A DNA stretch of 64,000 nt, from the NCBI RefSeq assembly GCF_024746795.1, contig NZ_CP080524.1, positions 2,954,001 to 3,018,000 of the forward strand, given 5' to 3'. Both the position numbers and the translations under genes were made by a program. The DNA comes from Mesorhizobium sp. AR10 (GTDB lineage: Bacteria > Pseudomonadota > Alphaproteobacteria > Rhizobiales > Rhizobiaceae). This document shows positions 19,601 through 27,565 of this stretch, piece after piece; position 1 is the stretch's first letter; every line of letters starts with the position of its first letter. The notes under the pieces are model-generated. The model saw only the letters and a list, made by a program, of their open reading frames with translations. It ran no database searches and was not told the origin of the DNA.

Positions 19601-19841
19601 GGGGGAGATCAAGGAGGCGGAGGCGCTCGCGCGCGAGGCGGTGGCGATCGCCGAAGCGACCGACTTCGTCAACGACCGGGCCGATGCGCTGATCGATCTG
19701 TCGCACGTGTTCGAGGCCTCCCGCCGAGGCAATGAGGCGGTCGCCGCCGCGTCCCGAGCGCTGCATCTCTACGAGTTGAAGGGAAATGTGGTCGCGGCGG
19801 CCACGACTCGGTCGCGCCTAGGCGAACTCGACAAAGTGTGA
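16605..19841 (+). CDS. Class III adenylate cyclase fused to a STAND-type ATPase and TPR-like repeats
   Basis: A 1078-residue signalling protein. Residues about 50-230 are a class III cyclase domain with both metal Asp residues (FIDIVDSS, YIGDAIMAVY), the adenine-selecting Lys (VEKYIGD) and the transition-state pair in NVAKRL, so it should be active on ATP. Residues about 245-600 are an AAA/STAND ATPase: Walker A LGDAGVGKSRL near 278, Walker B LVIVIDDIHCAEPTF. The remaining 450 residues are Ala/Leu/Arg-rich helical repeats of TPR type. The first residues, GFLGPLEVRADHG, look like the first strand of an AfsR/SARP-type regulator whose DNA-binding domain is otherwise missing. This architecture is common in Actinobacteria and unusual in rhizobia. 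GGAAGG supports the start. Confidence 0.92.
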   Translation: MKSGFLGPLEVRADHGVQANLAQGAPRRPGAAPPAPAEPAVLKEREPVPDVRKTVTILFIDIVDSSRLSLALDPEALRGLLARYFGELSNVIRRHGGIVEKYIGDAIMAVYSVPIANEDDALRAVRTAIEMRDTLATLNDEFEAGWGVRLSSRIGVNTGEVLVADHTQGQLFVTGEVVNVAKRLEEAATANEILIGEPTHRLVRKAVIVEPSGPRVLKHGETIHALVVVDVLAHAPGFARQFDSPFVGRERQRAVLETGFGNAVADKACHLLTVLGDAGVGKSRLVWEFTGGLASDATVLRGRCLSYGEGITYWPLTGIVREITRAEGLDPEQSAVAIAALLVGDEKAQLIAERITEALGLGGAGGGTSEETFWAVRKLFEALARAGPLVIVIDDIHCAEPTFLDLIEHVADFSRDFPILIVCIARPELLDTRPGWCSGKPNTTSIVLEPLSEAECRELVSNLLDSLPPAAEARIARVAEGNPLFAEELVAMLVDDELLKREGTRWVASSDLTELPVPSTIHALLAARLDRLPAGERAILTTAAVEGAVFHRGALAKLAGPALAPGLEDGLLALISRDLIRPDAADFAGEQAYAFRHVLLRDAAYRSLPKNARADLHERFAAWLELIARDRRREFEEIVGYHLEQAFLYRVALRSHDARAASLAARASERLEAAGRRALVRSDLPAAIGLLERVSRLRPPADPQRTALLVELGGALIESGRLAEAGRVLDDAERLAAAADDERVASHVLVQQQFLRLLHGEEGGLEEAARTTARVIPVFERRGDDLGLCHARRLEAWLFWNEARAVPAAAAWERAAAHARRAGDRHKYYETLTWIASSLWFGPTPADEGIRRCEAMREEVRESPESQAAILRQLACLNATVGRFTLARELLVTSNATYADLGLTLYVASSDHEAVVELLAGDPGAAEKSARAGYRALEEMGERSFRSTIAASLACTILEQGRDEEAEEFANLSAQLATAGDLMTQVLWRRVLARVLARRGEIKEAEALAREAVAIAEATDFVNDRADALIDLSHVFEASRRGNEAVAAASRALHLYELKGNVVAAATTRSRLGELDKV

Positions 19842-19921
19842 GACAGTCGTCATGCCCGCGGCCGGTCTTGCCGCGGACGTTAATCCTGGCGAACCGCTCA
19901 GTTTGGACTGGAGGTAACGTA

Positions 19922-20266
19922 ATGCCTAGGAACTTCGACGAGGTGCTGGCGATTGATGCGGATGGGCGCATCGCGCCCCGCGGCCCTCTGTCCCAGACTG
20001 TCGGCGAGCAGATAACGAAGCTTTACGCCTGGGTCCTCCAGATGAACCCCGAGGGGTCGGGCGCCGCTTGCGTGGCCGTCCAGGCGGACCTGACAGAATT
20101 GACGCGCCCCGAATGGGTGACGAGATCGGACGCCATCCACGAAGGACGCTTCCGAGAGGGCCCGGCGTTCGGGACGGCAATGACGATTTCGAAAGAGTTG
20201 GTGAACGGAAAGACCAAGGTGTATTGCTGGAGCGAGACAATCTACCTTAAACCAGAGAAACCTTAG
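19922..20266 (+). CDS. Hypothetical small protein downstream of the cyclase
   Basis: A 114-residue soluble protein that I do not recognise. It has no signal peptide or membrane segment, a single central Cys in GSGAACVAVQADL and another in KVYCWSETIY, and a mixed alpha/beta look. The ATG at 19922 has GGAGG seven bases upstream, which is the best support that it is a real gene; the in-frame Met at 19838 has no such site. It is 80 bp after the cyclase gene and may be part of the same transcript. Confidence 0.6.
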   Translation: MPRNFDEVLAIDADGRIAPRGPLSQTVGEQITKLYAWVLQMNPEGSGAACVAVQADLTELTRPEWVTRSDAIHEGRFREGPAFGTAMTISKELVNGKTKVYCWSETIYLKPEKP

Positions 20267-20467
20267 TACCCTCTCATAGCGAACACCCACGCCGCCTCGA
20301 CAGACTCCCTCGATCATGAAGATGACGAGTTCGAAATAGCTCGTTGACGTGCCGCATCTGGCTTGAGTGCTGGAACGGCGTCCACTCGGCAGCAACGCGG
20401 TGGTGGCGGCATCGGCTCGTAGGTAACAGCCAGGCGAGAGGCCTCGGTGTTGTGATCTCAGAAGAAG

Positions 20468-20491
20468 AGCGGTGGCCCTAGGGCCACCGCT
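20468..20491 (-). terminator. Perfect 24-bp palindrome after the small secreted-protein gene
   Basis: AGCGGTGGCCCT at 20468-20479 is followed directly by its reverse complement to 20491. On the minus strand it begins 12 bp after the stop of the 86-residue secreted protein and is followed by CTTCTTCT, a weak T-rich tail, so it is likely an intrinsic terminator. Confidence 0.65.
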
Positions 20492-20503
20492 CCGACTTGG
20501 ATC

Positions 20504-20764
20504 TCAGTTCCGGCAATCGGGGCCGAGAGGGTCGTACTCTCTCGGGCTGACCCCGAGGCACTTGGATGTCGAACCGGCACCGGCGTTCCCGGTCGATCCT
20601 GTCTGGTACGGATCCACCATTCCGTTGGGAACGAATGAATGTTGACTCTTGGTCGCAGCCGGAGGCTCGAAGGCACTATTGTCTGCACGAGGGCTCTGGA
20701 CGAAGGCCAGCGAAGGTGCCGTGAGGATGAAAAATGCAGATGCTGCTACAGCGATCTTGTACAT
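20504..20764 (-). CDS. Small secreted protein, unknown function
   Basis: An 86-residue protein with a clear Sec signal (KIAVAASAFFILTAPSLAF, cleavage probably after SLAF or nearby) and a mature part of about 65 residues rich in Ser, Pro, Gly and Asn with two cysteines near the C-terminus (SKCLGVSPR, PLGPDCRN) that could form a disulfide. AAAGGAG lies seven bases before the ATG at 20764. A strong hairpin follows the stop. Upstream, CATCACA and TGTGATG form an inverted repeat at 20795-20813 that could be an operator. I do not recognise the family. Confidence 0.7.
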   Translation of the reverse strand: MYKIAVAASAFFILTAPSLAFVQSPRADNSAFEPPAATKSQHSFVPNGMVDPYQTGSTGNAGAGSTSKCLGVSPREYDPLGPDCRN

Positions 20765-21612
20765 GTTTTGCTCCTTTGGTGCTATTATTGAAGTCATCAC
20801 AAAGTATGTGATGAGAACGATATTGGGCCGGTTTCGATCACCAATATCCTCTTTCTGGCGATAATCTTTAGTGTCGCCGCCAGATCTACCCTAAAGAGAG
20901 GCGAGATTGCCTGTCCTCGTATCTCTTTTACGCCGTGCAGGAATTTTGTATGTGAGTGGTTTCACAAGGTATCGCTAATATGCCTGCATCTTTCCGGCAA
21001 GCTTCCCGCCTACGGGCCGAAAGGCCCGCAACAGCCATGCTGCGAAAGCGTCTTTGCGGCGCAATTCGACCGCCAGGTTGGCATGCCACATAGGCTCTTT
21101 AGACGGGACATGCGCCGTGTGATGCTTCCTGTGTGGTGAAGGCCCCCATTCACCTTGTCGCCGGCCCAGGCGCTCGCGTGGTGGGGCGGCGGGCATATCC
21201 AGATGGCGGCCGCCAACGAACATTGTACCGGCCGATTGGTGCCGCTGGCTAACCGTCTTGTTCGACGTCCGGGCGGTGTGGTGAAGTGCTCATCGGCGCT
21301 TGATGTTCGAACCAGTGCGATGGCCTCCTCGGTTTGGCGAAACCGAAGCCGCCAGTCTTGCTGCCTCCAGAGTGGGTGGCAGACGCAATTGTCTATCAGG
21401 CGATGATCTGGAACTGATCGCGCCCTGGGATGCGCGGCATGGCAAAGCAGTCAGAGAGAAAAGATTGTCACCGAATTCGGGACAAGCGGCCAAGGCTTTG
21501 GATTCTGCGCTCATGACTCCCTGCCGCAGACGACTAAGCTCAAAAGCCATTTGATCTGGGTATTGCGCCGGGTGGCTACGCTGCAGCGGGTCCAGCAGAG
21601 AGGAGGGCAGAG
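20765..21612. other. Gene-free stretch before the AbgT gene
   Basis: About 850 bp without a gene I can support. It has the inverted repeat CATCACA/TGTGATG at 20795-20813, a 6-bp-stem hairpin with a GAAA loop at 21013-21028, and a candidate 82-codon reading frame on the minus strand (20975-21223) that has no ribosome site and an Arg/His-rich composition typical of chance frames. AGGAGG before 21613 belongs to the next gene. Confidence 0.5.
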
Positions 21613-23163
21613 ATGTCCACCGCGAATGCGGTTTCAAAAACCGCAATGCAAAGATTTCTCGACGGGGTCGAAAGAGTGGGGAACATGGTTCCCCATCCGG
21701 TCGTCATCTTCCTGATCCTGATTGCGATCGTCATCGCCTTGTCGGCCCTACTGAGCGCGTTCGGTGCTGCGGTGACGTTCGAACGCATCAATGCGGATAC
21801 ACATAAGGTTGAAACAGCGACCACTGAGATCCGCAGTCTGCTGAACATTGACGGCATTCGCTTCTTGTATTCGTCGCTCATTCCCAACTTCATGAGCTTT
21901 ACTGCAGTCGGACTGATGATCACGGCGATGATCGGGGCCGGCGTGGCGGAGGAATCCGGGTTGGTCACGGCGCTGATCCGGAAGCTCGTAATCGTGTCGC
22001 CTGGCTGGGCCTTGACCTACATCCTGGCCTTCGTCGGCATATTGGCCAGCGTAGCGGCCGATGCCGGCTATCTGGTCCTGATCCCTCTGGCCGGTATCGC
22101 TTATCTCGCGGTTGGCCGTCACCCGCTTGCCGGTCTTGCGCTAGGCTTCGCCGCGGTCGCTGGCGCCTTTACAGTCAACATGCTGATCAAACCGCTCGAT
22201 GCAGTCCTCGTTGAATTCACAAATGACGCGGCCCATCTCGTCGATCCCAACAGATCGATCGGCTTGGCCTCGAATGTCTGGTTTTCCATTGCATCCGTAC
22301 TGTTTCTGACTGTGATCATAGCGTTCATCTCCGACCGCATGATCGAACCACGGATCGGGAAATACGCACCGGACCAATCTGCAAGCGGCGCCAAATCCGA
22401 TCAGAGTGCAGAACTGTCCGAAAAAGAATCTCGCGGATTGCGTTTTGCCTTGTTCGGATTGGTCGGGCTGATCGTCGTCTTTTGCCTGCTGACTCTGCCG
22501 CCAGGGGCGCCATTGCGAAATCCCGCAACCGGCGAGCTTATCGGCAACTCACCCTTCATGAACGGCCTGATCGCGCTGATCATGCTGCTATTCCTGGTGA
22601 CCGGCTGGTCGTACGGCATCGGAGCAGGCACGCTGCGGACCCTGACCGAAGTCATCGCAGCAATTGAAAAGTCGATCAAGAATCTTGGCGGAACAATCTT
22701 TCTGTTCTTCGTCCTGAGCCAATTCGTCGCTTACTTCACTTACACCAACATGGGTACGGTGATGGCGCTTAGCCTGTCCGGCGCGCTGCAATCAGCAAAC
22801 ATAGGCGCATTGCCCCTCCTGCTTGGCTTTATCCTCGTCGTCGCGATCATCGATCTGCTGTTGACTGGAGCAATTGCGAAATGGGCGATCTTCGCTCCCG
22901 TCTTCGTGCCGCTTTTGATGAAACTCGGAGTCGAGCCGGAAGCCGTCCTGGCGGCTTACCGCGTCGGCGATTCGCCGATGAATGCGATCACACCGCTCAA
23001 CGCCTATTTTGCGCTGGTGGTCGGCTTTGCCCAAAAGTACGACAAGTCCGCAGGCGTTGGCACAATCGTGTCGCTGATGCTCCCCTACGTCGTTTGGATG
23101 TTTGTTCTTTGGACGGCGCTCTTCGCCGTTTGGAAAGCAATGGGTTTGCCCTGGGGACTGTAG
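21613..23163 (+). CDS. AbgT-family transporter
   Basis: A 516-residue inner membrane protein with about nine to eleven hydrophobic segments. The N-terminal GVERVGNMVPHPVVIFLILI and the FTAVGLMITAMIGAGVAEESG stretch are characteristic of the AbgT family. In E. coli AbgT imports p-aminobenzoyl-glutamate, while other members export sulfonamides. AGGAGG precedes the ATG. It is followed after 45 bp by an M20 peptidase, echoing the abgABT layout in which the imported amide is hydrolysed, which favours import of a glutamyl- or dipeptide-like amide here. Confidence 0.9.
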   Translation: MSTANAVSKTAMQRFLDGVERVGNMVPHPVVIFLILIAIVIALSALLSAFGAAVTFERINADTHKVETATTEIRSLLNIDGIRFLYSSLIPNFMSFTAVGLMITAMIGAGVAEESGLVTALIRKLVIVSPGWALTYILAFVGILASVAADAGYLVLIPLAGIAYLAVGRHPLAGLALGFAAVAGAFTVNMLIKPLDAVLVEFTNDAAHLVDPNRSIGLASNVWFSIASVLFLTVIIAFISDRMIEPRIGKYAPDQSASGAKSDQSAELSEKESRGLRFALFGLVGLIVVFCLLTLPPGAPLRNPATGELIGNSPFMNGLIALIMLLFLVTGWSYGIGAGTLRTLTEVIAAIEKSIKNLGGTIFLFFVLSQFVAYFTYTNMGTVMALSLSGALQSANIGALPLLLGFILVVAIIDLLLTGAIAKWAIFAPVFVPLLMKLGVEPEAVLAAYRVGDSPMNAITPLNAYFALVVGFAQKYDKSAGVGTIVSLMLPYVVWMFVLWTALFAVWKAMGLPWGL

Positions 23164-23208
23164 CGGCAAGCCGCAGGTCAAAAAAGCGAAGCGCAACTCA
23201 AGCACTGG

Positions 23209-24417
23209 ATGTATCGAATGCGCGATTCTGTTCCTCTCGATGTCGCTGCCGCCGAAGAGCATCTGATGCGGTTCCTTTCGGTTGAAGGCGTCACCGGACA
23301 GGAGGCCAATATCGCGGCAGCCGTGAGCGACGCGCTGCAGGCGGTTGGCGTGCCAGCTTCGGCAATCCGATTCGATGACGCCAATACGCGCATTCCGTTG
23401 CCGACCGAAACAGGCAATCTGATTGTAGATCTGCCCGGGACGCGGAGCGGACCGAGGCTCCTCTTCTCCACTCATCTCGATACTGTGCCGCTCTGTGCCG
23501 GTGCGAAACCTCGAAGAGACGGCGATCGCATCGTCTCCGACGGCACGACTGCGCTTGGGGGCGATGCCCGCACGGGTGTTGCGCTTCTGGTCGTGCTTGC
23601 CGAAACGCTGATCAAGCACAAGCTCCCGCATCCGCCGATTACGCTGCTTTTCACGGTACGGGAGGAGAGCGGGCTCCACGGAGCGCGCGAGTTGAATCCC
23701 TCCGATCTCGGAGGCCCGGTCATGTGCGTCAATGTCGATGGGCAACTTGCTTCCGATCTGATCATAGGCGCGGTTGGACAGGAAAACTGGGAGGTCGAGA
23801 TCAAGGGCCGCGCGTCCCACGCCGGTGTGGCGCCCGAGAAGGGAATATCGGCGACGCTGGTCGGAGCCATCGCTTTGACGGAGGCCCGGCAGGCGGGCTG
23901 GTTTGGTAAAGTCGTCAAGCCCGACGGCCGCGGGACCAGCAATGTCGGGATTTTCGGCGGCAAGGATGGAAAGCCCGCAGGCGATGCAACAAATGTCGTC
24001 ACCGACTACGCCTTCATCAAGGGAGAGGCTCGTAGCCCGGAGGCAGCCTTCGCAACAAAGATTGCGAAGGGTTATGGCGATGCCTTTGCGAAAGCGAAAG
24101 GGCAGATCAAGGACCATGAGGGTCACACGGCCGAAGTAACATTCCGTCACGAGGTCTCCTACCCTCCTTTCAAACTCGCAGAGAGTAGCCCGATCGTGAA
24201 ACGCGCCACAAAGGCGTTGCGTATGCTGGGTATCGAGGCCAACTGTCACTTCTCCAATGGCGGGCTGGATGCAAATTGGCTCGACAAACATGGCATCCCC
24301 ACCATCACCATCGGTGCAGGCCAAGCCGAGATCCATACCATCAAGGAATACGTGAACCTTGCCGAGTACGAAAAGGGCTGCCGCCTGGGCATACTTATGG
24401 CGACGCTGGAAGAGTAG
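23209..24417 (+). CDS. M20-family metallopeptidase (PepT-like)
   Basis: A 402-residue cytoplasmic zinc peptidase. HLDTVPL near residue 90 gives the first zinc His with its Asp, GGDARTGVALL the bridging Asp, and REESGLHGA the catalytic Glu-Glu pair; a dimerisation domain follows and a final His is in AEIHTIKEYV. The overall order resembles tripeptidase T and related M20B enzymes. No good ribosome site is seen before 23209 or the next in-frame Met at 23218, so it may be translated by coupling to abgT-like upstream. It probably cleaves a peptide or amide brought in by the AbgT transporter. Confidence 0.87.
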   Translation: MYRMRDSVPLDVAAAEEHLMRFLSVEGVTGQEANIAAAVSDALQAVGVPASAIRFDDANTRIPLPTETGNLIVDLPGTRSGPRLLFSTHLDTVPLCAGAKPRRDGDRIVSDGTTALGGDARTGVALLVVLAETLIKHKLPHPPITLLFTVREESGLHGARELNPSDLGGPVMCVNVDGQLASDLIIGAVGQENWEVEIKGRASHAGVAPEKGISATLVGAIALTEARQAGWFGKVVKPDGRGTSNVGIFGGKDGKPAGDATNVVTDYAFIKGEARSPEAAFATKIAKGYGDAFAKAKGQIKDHEGHTAEVTFRHEVSYPPFKLAESSPIVKRATKALRMLGIEANCHFSNGGLDANWLDKHGIPTITIGAGQAEIHTIKEYVNLAEYEKGCRLGILMATLEE

Positions 24418-24463
24418 CAGTCACGCCGCGGTCCGGCGACAGGGCCGGTGAGGAACCACGCGA

Positions 24464-26299
24464 GTGAGCCCGATAGCGTACACTGGCACCATCATTGCGG
24501 TCGTCGTCGTTCTGTTCGTCTGGAACAAGCTGCCTGTCGTCGTTGTCGCAATGGCGACGGCGACGGCGTTGTGGGCAACCGGCGTCTTGACGATTGATCA
24601 GGCCCTCGGCGGCTTCGGTGATCCCGCGGTGATCTTCATAGCCTCCCTCTTCATTGTTAGTGCGGGACTAGACGTGACAGGCGTCACCGCCTGGGCTGGC
24701 CAGCTTCTGATCCGTGGCGCGGGCGAAGAGAGCCGTGCCCGCCTGCTAATTCTAACGATGAGTATGGTGGCGCTCCTCACGGCGCTAATCAGTGTCAATG
24801 GCGCCGTTGCCGCACTCTTGCCGGTGGTGGTCGTCATCGCCGTCCGCCTGAAGCGAAATTCGGCGCAGTTGCTCCTGCCGCTGGTTTTTTCCGCGCATGC
24901 CGGCTCGAAGCTGGCTCTGACCGGGTCGCCAGTGAACGTGTTGGTCTCGAACGCGGGCAGCGACGCCGGCGTGGGCGGCTTCGGCTTCTTCGAATTCGCG
25001 CTTGTCGGCTTGCCGCTGCTGGGAGGAACGATGGCGATCATCATACTGTTCGGAAAACGGCTCCTGCCCGAACGCAATGGCGCCACGATGCCTGCCGACT
25101 TCAGCCGCCATGCGAAGACGCTCGTCGAGCAATACGGCCTTGCCAGTGGTGTCTACCAGATGCGCGTGCGCGCAAGTTCGCCCTTCATTGGCATGCCCGC
25201 GTCTGCGATCGAGTTGGCCACTTACCCCGAACTGCAACTCGTCGCCGTTCAGGAGGGTGAAACGGCCAGCCCGCTGCGCAGACCTGCCATCGCCGAGGGA
25301 GATCACCTGCTGCTGCGGGGCGACGCCGAGTCGGCTGCCGCGTTCGCTGCCGACCAACACCTTGCATTCAGCGAGTCGGCGGGATCTGGGCAGGGAGAGG
25401 AGACGCTGTTTAATCGCAGTTCGGGCCTCGCCGAGGTGGTGATCCCACCGCGCTCCGGCCTTATTGGCCAGAACGTCTTCCCGGGCATGGTGACCGAGAG
25501 CGGCGACCTGATCGTCCTTGCGGTGCAGCGCGCCGGCGCGGAGGTTGCCGCGACCAACGCAACACGAGATGCAGGAGGTATTGTTTTGCAGGCCGGTGAC
25601 ACGATGCTCTTGCAGGGAACATGGAAGGCTCTCGACCACCGCCTCAAGGATCCGGATGTCCTGGTTGTCAATTCGCCGGAACTGGTACGTCGTCAGGCGG
25701 TGCCAATGGGGCCGGGCGCCCGCCAGGCCGTTGCCATTCTGGTCGCTATGGTCGTGCTCCTTGCCACGGCCATCACGCCGCCGGCGGTAGCCGGCCTGCT
25801 CGCCGCCGGAGCGATCGTCCTGTCGGGGATCATGAGCGTCGAGCAGTCCTACCGAGCCATCGATTGGACGACGGTGATCCTGGTCGGCGCGATGATGCCG
25901 CTGTCTACCGCCATGGTCGAGACGGGCGCCGCGAAACTGATGGCAGAGCATCTGGTGTCGCTTGTCGGCGACGCCGGTCCTATTGCCCTGCTCGCCGGCC
26001 TATTCGTGCTGACTGCCATAATGGGACAGCTCATCAGCAATACCGCGACCGCTCTCATCGTCATCCCGATCGGAATGGCAGCCGCGACAACCATGGGTGT
26101 TTCGCCCCGCCCGGTGCTCATGAGCACCGCTGTGGCGGCGGCAGCAGCATTCCTGACACCGATTGCAACCCCCACGAACCTGATGGTCATGGGTCCCGGC
26201 GGTTACGCTTTCGGTGACTACTGGAAGCTCGGTCTACCGCTGCTGCTCTGGTTCTTTGTCGTGGCTGTGTTCATAGTGCCGATGATCTGGAGATTCTGA
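24464..26299 (+). CDS. SLC13/DASS-family permease with RCK C-terminal domains
   Basis: A 611-residue membrane protein with two transmembrane halves separated by a soluble stretch at about residues 205-400, which contains two TrkA-C-like beta-rich units. Family signatures include the SVNGAVAALLPVVVVIA and SAHAGSKLALTGSPVNVLVSNAG stretches in the first half and TATALIVIPIGMAA with TPIATPTNLMVMGPGGY in the second. These are carboxylate or sulfate/cation symporters. GTG start at 24464 follows the M20 gene by 46 bp, so co-transcription is likely. The substrate could be an acid released by the peptidase, but this is inference. Confidence 0.88.
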   Translation: MSPIAYTGTIIAVVVVLFVWNKLPVVVVAMATATALWATGVLTIDQALGGFGDPAVIFIASLFIVSAGLDVTGVTAWAGQLLIRGAGEESRARLLILTMSMVALLTALISVNGAVAALLPVVVVIAVRLKRNSAQLLLPLVFSAHAGSKLALTGSPVNVLVSNAGSDAGVGGFGFFEFALVGLPLLGGTMAIIILFGKRLLPERNGATMPADFSRHAKTLVEQYGLASGVYQMRVRASSPFIGMPASAIELATYPELQLVAVQEGETASPLRRPAIAEGDHLLLRGDAESAAAFAADQHLAFSESAGSGQGEETLFNRSSGLAEVVIPPRSGLIGQNVFPGMVTESGDLIVLAVQRAGAEVAATNATRDAGGIVLQAGDTMLLQGTWKALDHRLKDPDVLVVNSPELVRRQAVPMGPGARQAVAILVAMVVLLATAITPPAVAGLLAAGAIVLSGIMSVEQSYRAIDWTTVILVGAMMPLSTAMVETGAAKLMAEHLVSLVGDAGPIALLAGLFVLTAIMGQLISNTATALIVIPIGMAAATTMGVSPRPVLMSTAVAAAAAFLTPIATPTNLMVMGPGGYAFGDYWKLGLPLLLWFFVVAVFIVPMIWRF

Positions 26300-26300
26300 A

Positions 26301-27362
26301 TTGCCAATGACCCCTCGGCCGGTTCCGGTGTTGTTGGGCATCATCTGTGCAATTCTGCTGCTGACTGCGCTCTATTTCGCGGACGCGATCATTGCACCCG
26401 TTGCCTGCGCCTTCTTCATCATTGCAGTCGTCTGGCCGCTTCAGAAGCGGCTTGAGGGGCGTCTGCCACAGCTTCTGGCGCTCGCCATCGTCGTGACGCT
26501 GGTCGTGCTGGTCTTCATCGTGTTCGCCTCCGTCGTGGCCTGGGGCTTTGGTCGGATCGGCCGATCCCTCATAGCGGAGACGCCTCGGCTACAGGCGCTC
26601 TACGAACAGGTGACAGCCTGGCTGGAGACGCATGGGATCGCCGTCGCGGGCCTGTGGGCCGAGCATTTCAACATGCGCTGGGTCGTGGGAGCGATGCAGG
26701 GCCTATCGGCGCGGCTGAATACGATGATCTCGTTCTGGATCGTGGTACTGATTTACGTGCTGCTCGGCCTGCTCGAGCTCGGCCCGCTGGCGCGCAAAAT
26801 TCCCAGCATAGTCAGCAGCGAGACTGCGCGCATCCTGATCGTCGGCGGCGAACGCACTGCCGCCAAGCTGCGCCGGTATCTGATGATCAGGACGGCCATG
26901 AGTGTTGTAACGGGCGGTTTGGTTTATGTGTTTGCCCTGGCGCTCGGCCTGCAGCTTGCCACGGAGTGGGGCGTCATCGCCTTCACTTTGAATTTCATCC
27001 CCTTCGTCGGCCCGTTCATCGCAACGCTGCTGCCGACCCTCTACGCGCTGGCGCAGTTCGAATCCCTGTATTCCGCACTGTTTGTCTTTGCCTGCCTCAA
27101 TCTCATCCAGTTCGCGATCGGCAGCTACGTCGAACCGCGCGTGGCTGGAAACGCGTTGGCGCTGTCGCCCTTTCTCGTGCTGTTTTCCGTCTTCCTGTGG
27201 ATGTTCCTCTGGGGCCTGTTCGGCGCCTTTATCGGGGTTCCGATTGCAATCGCCGTGCTGACCTTCTGCGCCGAATCTCCCTCATCCAGATGGCTTGCCC
27301 AGTTATTGGGCGCACCCGACGATCAGGTGGAAAGCGCCCAGGGAATGGGCAGGCAAGAGTAG
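26301..27362 (+). CDS. AI-2E family membrane protein
   Basis: A 353-residue inner membrane protein of the AI-2E/PerM family with two N-terminal helices, an amphipathic soluble middle (about 80-140) and a cluster of five or so helices with the family stretch FTLNFIPFVGPFIATLLPTL. Members export autoinducer-2 or act as ion antiporters. The start is probably TTG at 26301, since GGAG lies eight bases upstream; ATG at 26307 is the alternative. The gene begins one base after the SLC13 stop, so they are one transcript. Confidence 0.88.
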   Translation: MPMTPRPVPVLLGIICAILLLTALYFADAIIAPVACAFFIIAVVWPLQKRLEGRLPQLLALAIVVTLVVLVFIVFASVVAWGFGRIGRSLIAETPRLQALYEQVTAWLETHGIAVAGLWAEHFNMRWVVGAMQGLSARLNTMISFWIVVLIYVLLGLLELGPLARKIPSIVSSETARILIVGGERTAAKLRRYLMIRTAMSVVTGGLVYVFALALGLQLATEWGVIAFTLNFIPFVGPFIATLLPTLYALAQFESLYSALFVFACLNLIQFAIGSYVEPRVAGNALALSPFLVLFSVFLWMFLWGLFGAFIGVPIAIAVLTFCAESPSSRWLAQLLGAPDDQVESAQGMGRQE

Positions 27363-27565
27363 CCAGCTCAGATGTTAACCGTTCGCGCGGTTCCGGATTA
27401 GACCGACAACAGCCAGCAGGATGACGCCACCGAGCCAGTCTATGGCAATTTCTCGCAAGGTATGTCAATTTGTCATTCTGGAGGTTTATACTCTGGAGCG
27501 CTTGAACGCTGAAAGCGTTGATTGTTTGGGATTACCGGCAACAACGGTAGTTTGGAATAATCCTA

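Noticed and set aside
20975..21223. 82-codon minus-strand frame in the gap before the AbgT gene
   Set aside because: No ribosome site, Arg/His/Trp-rich composition and no recognised family; could be a relic but not supportable.
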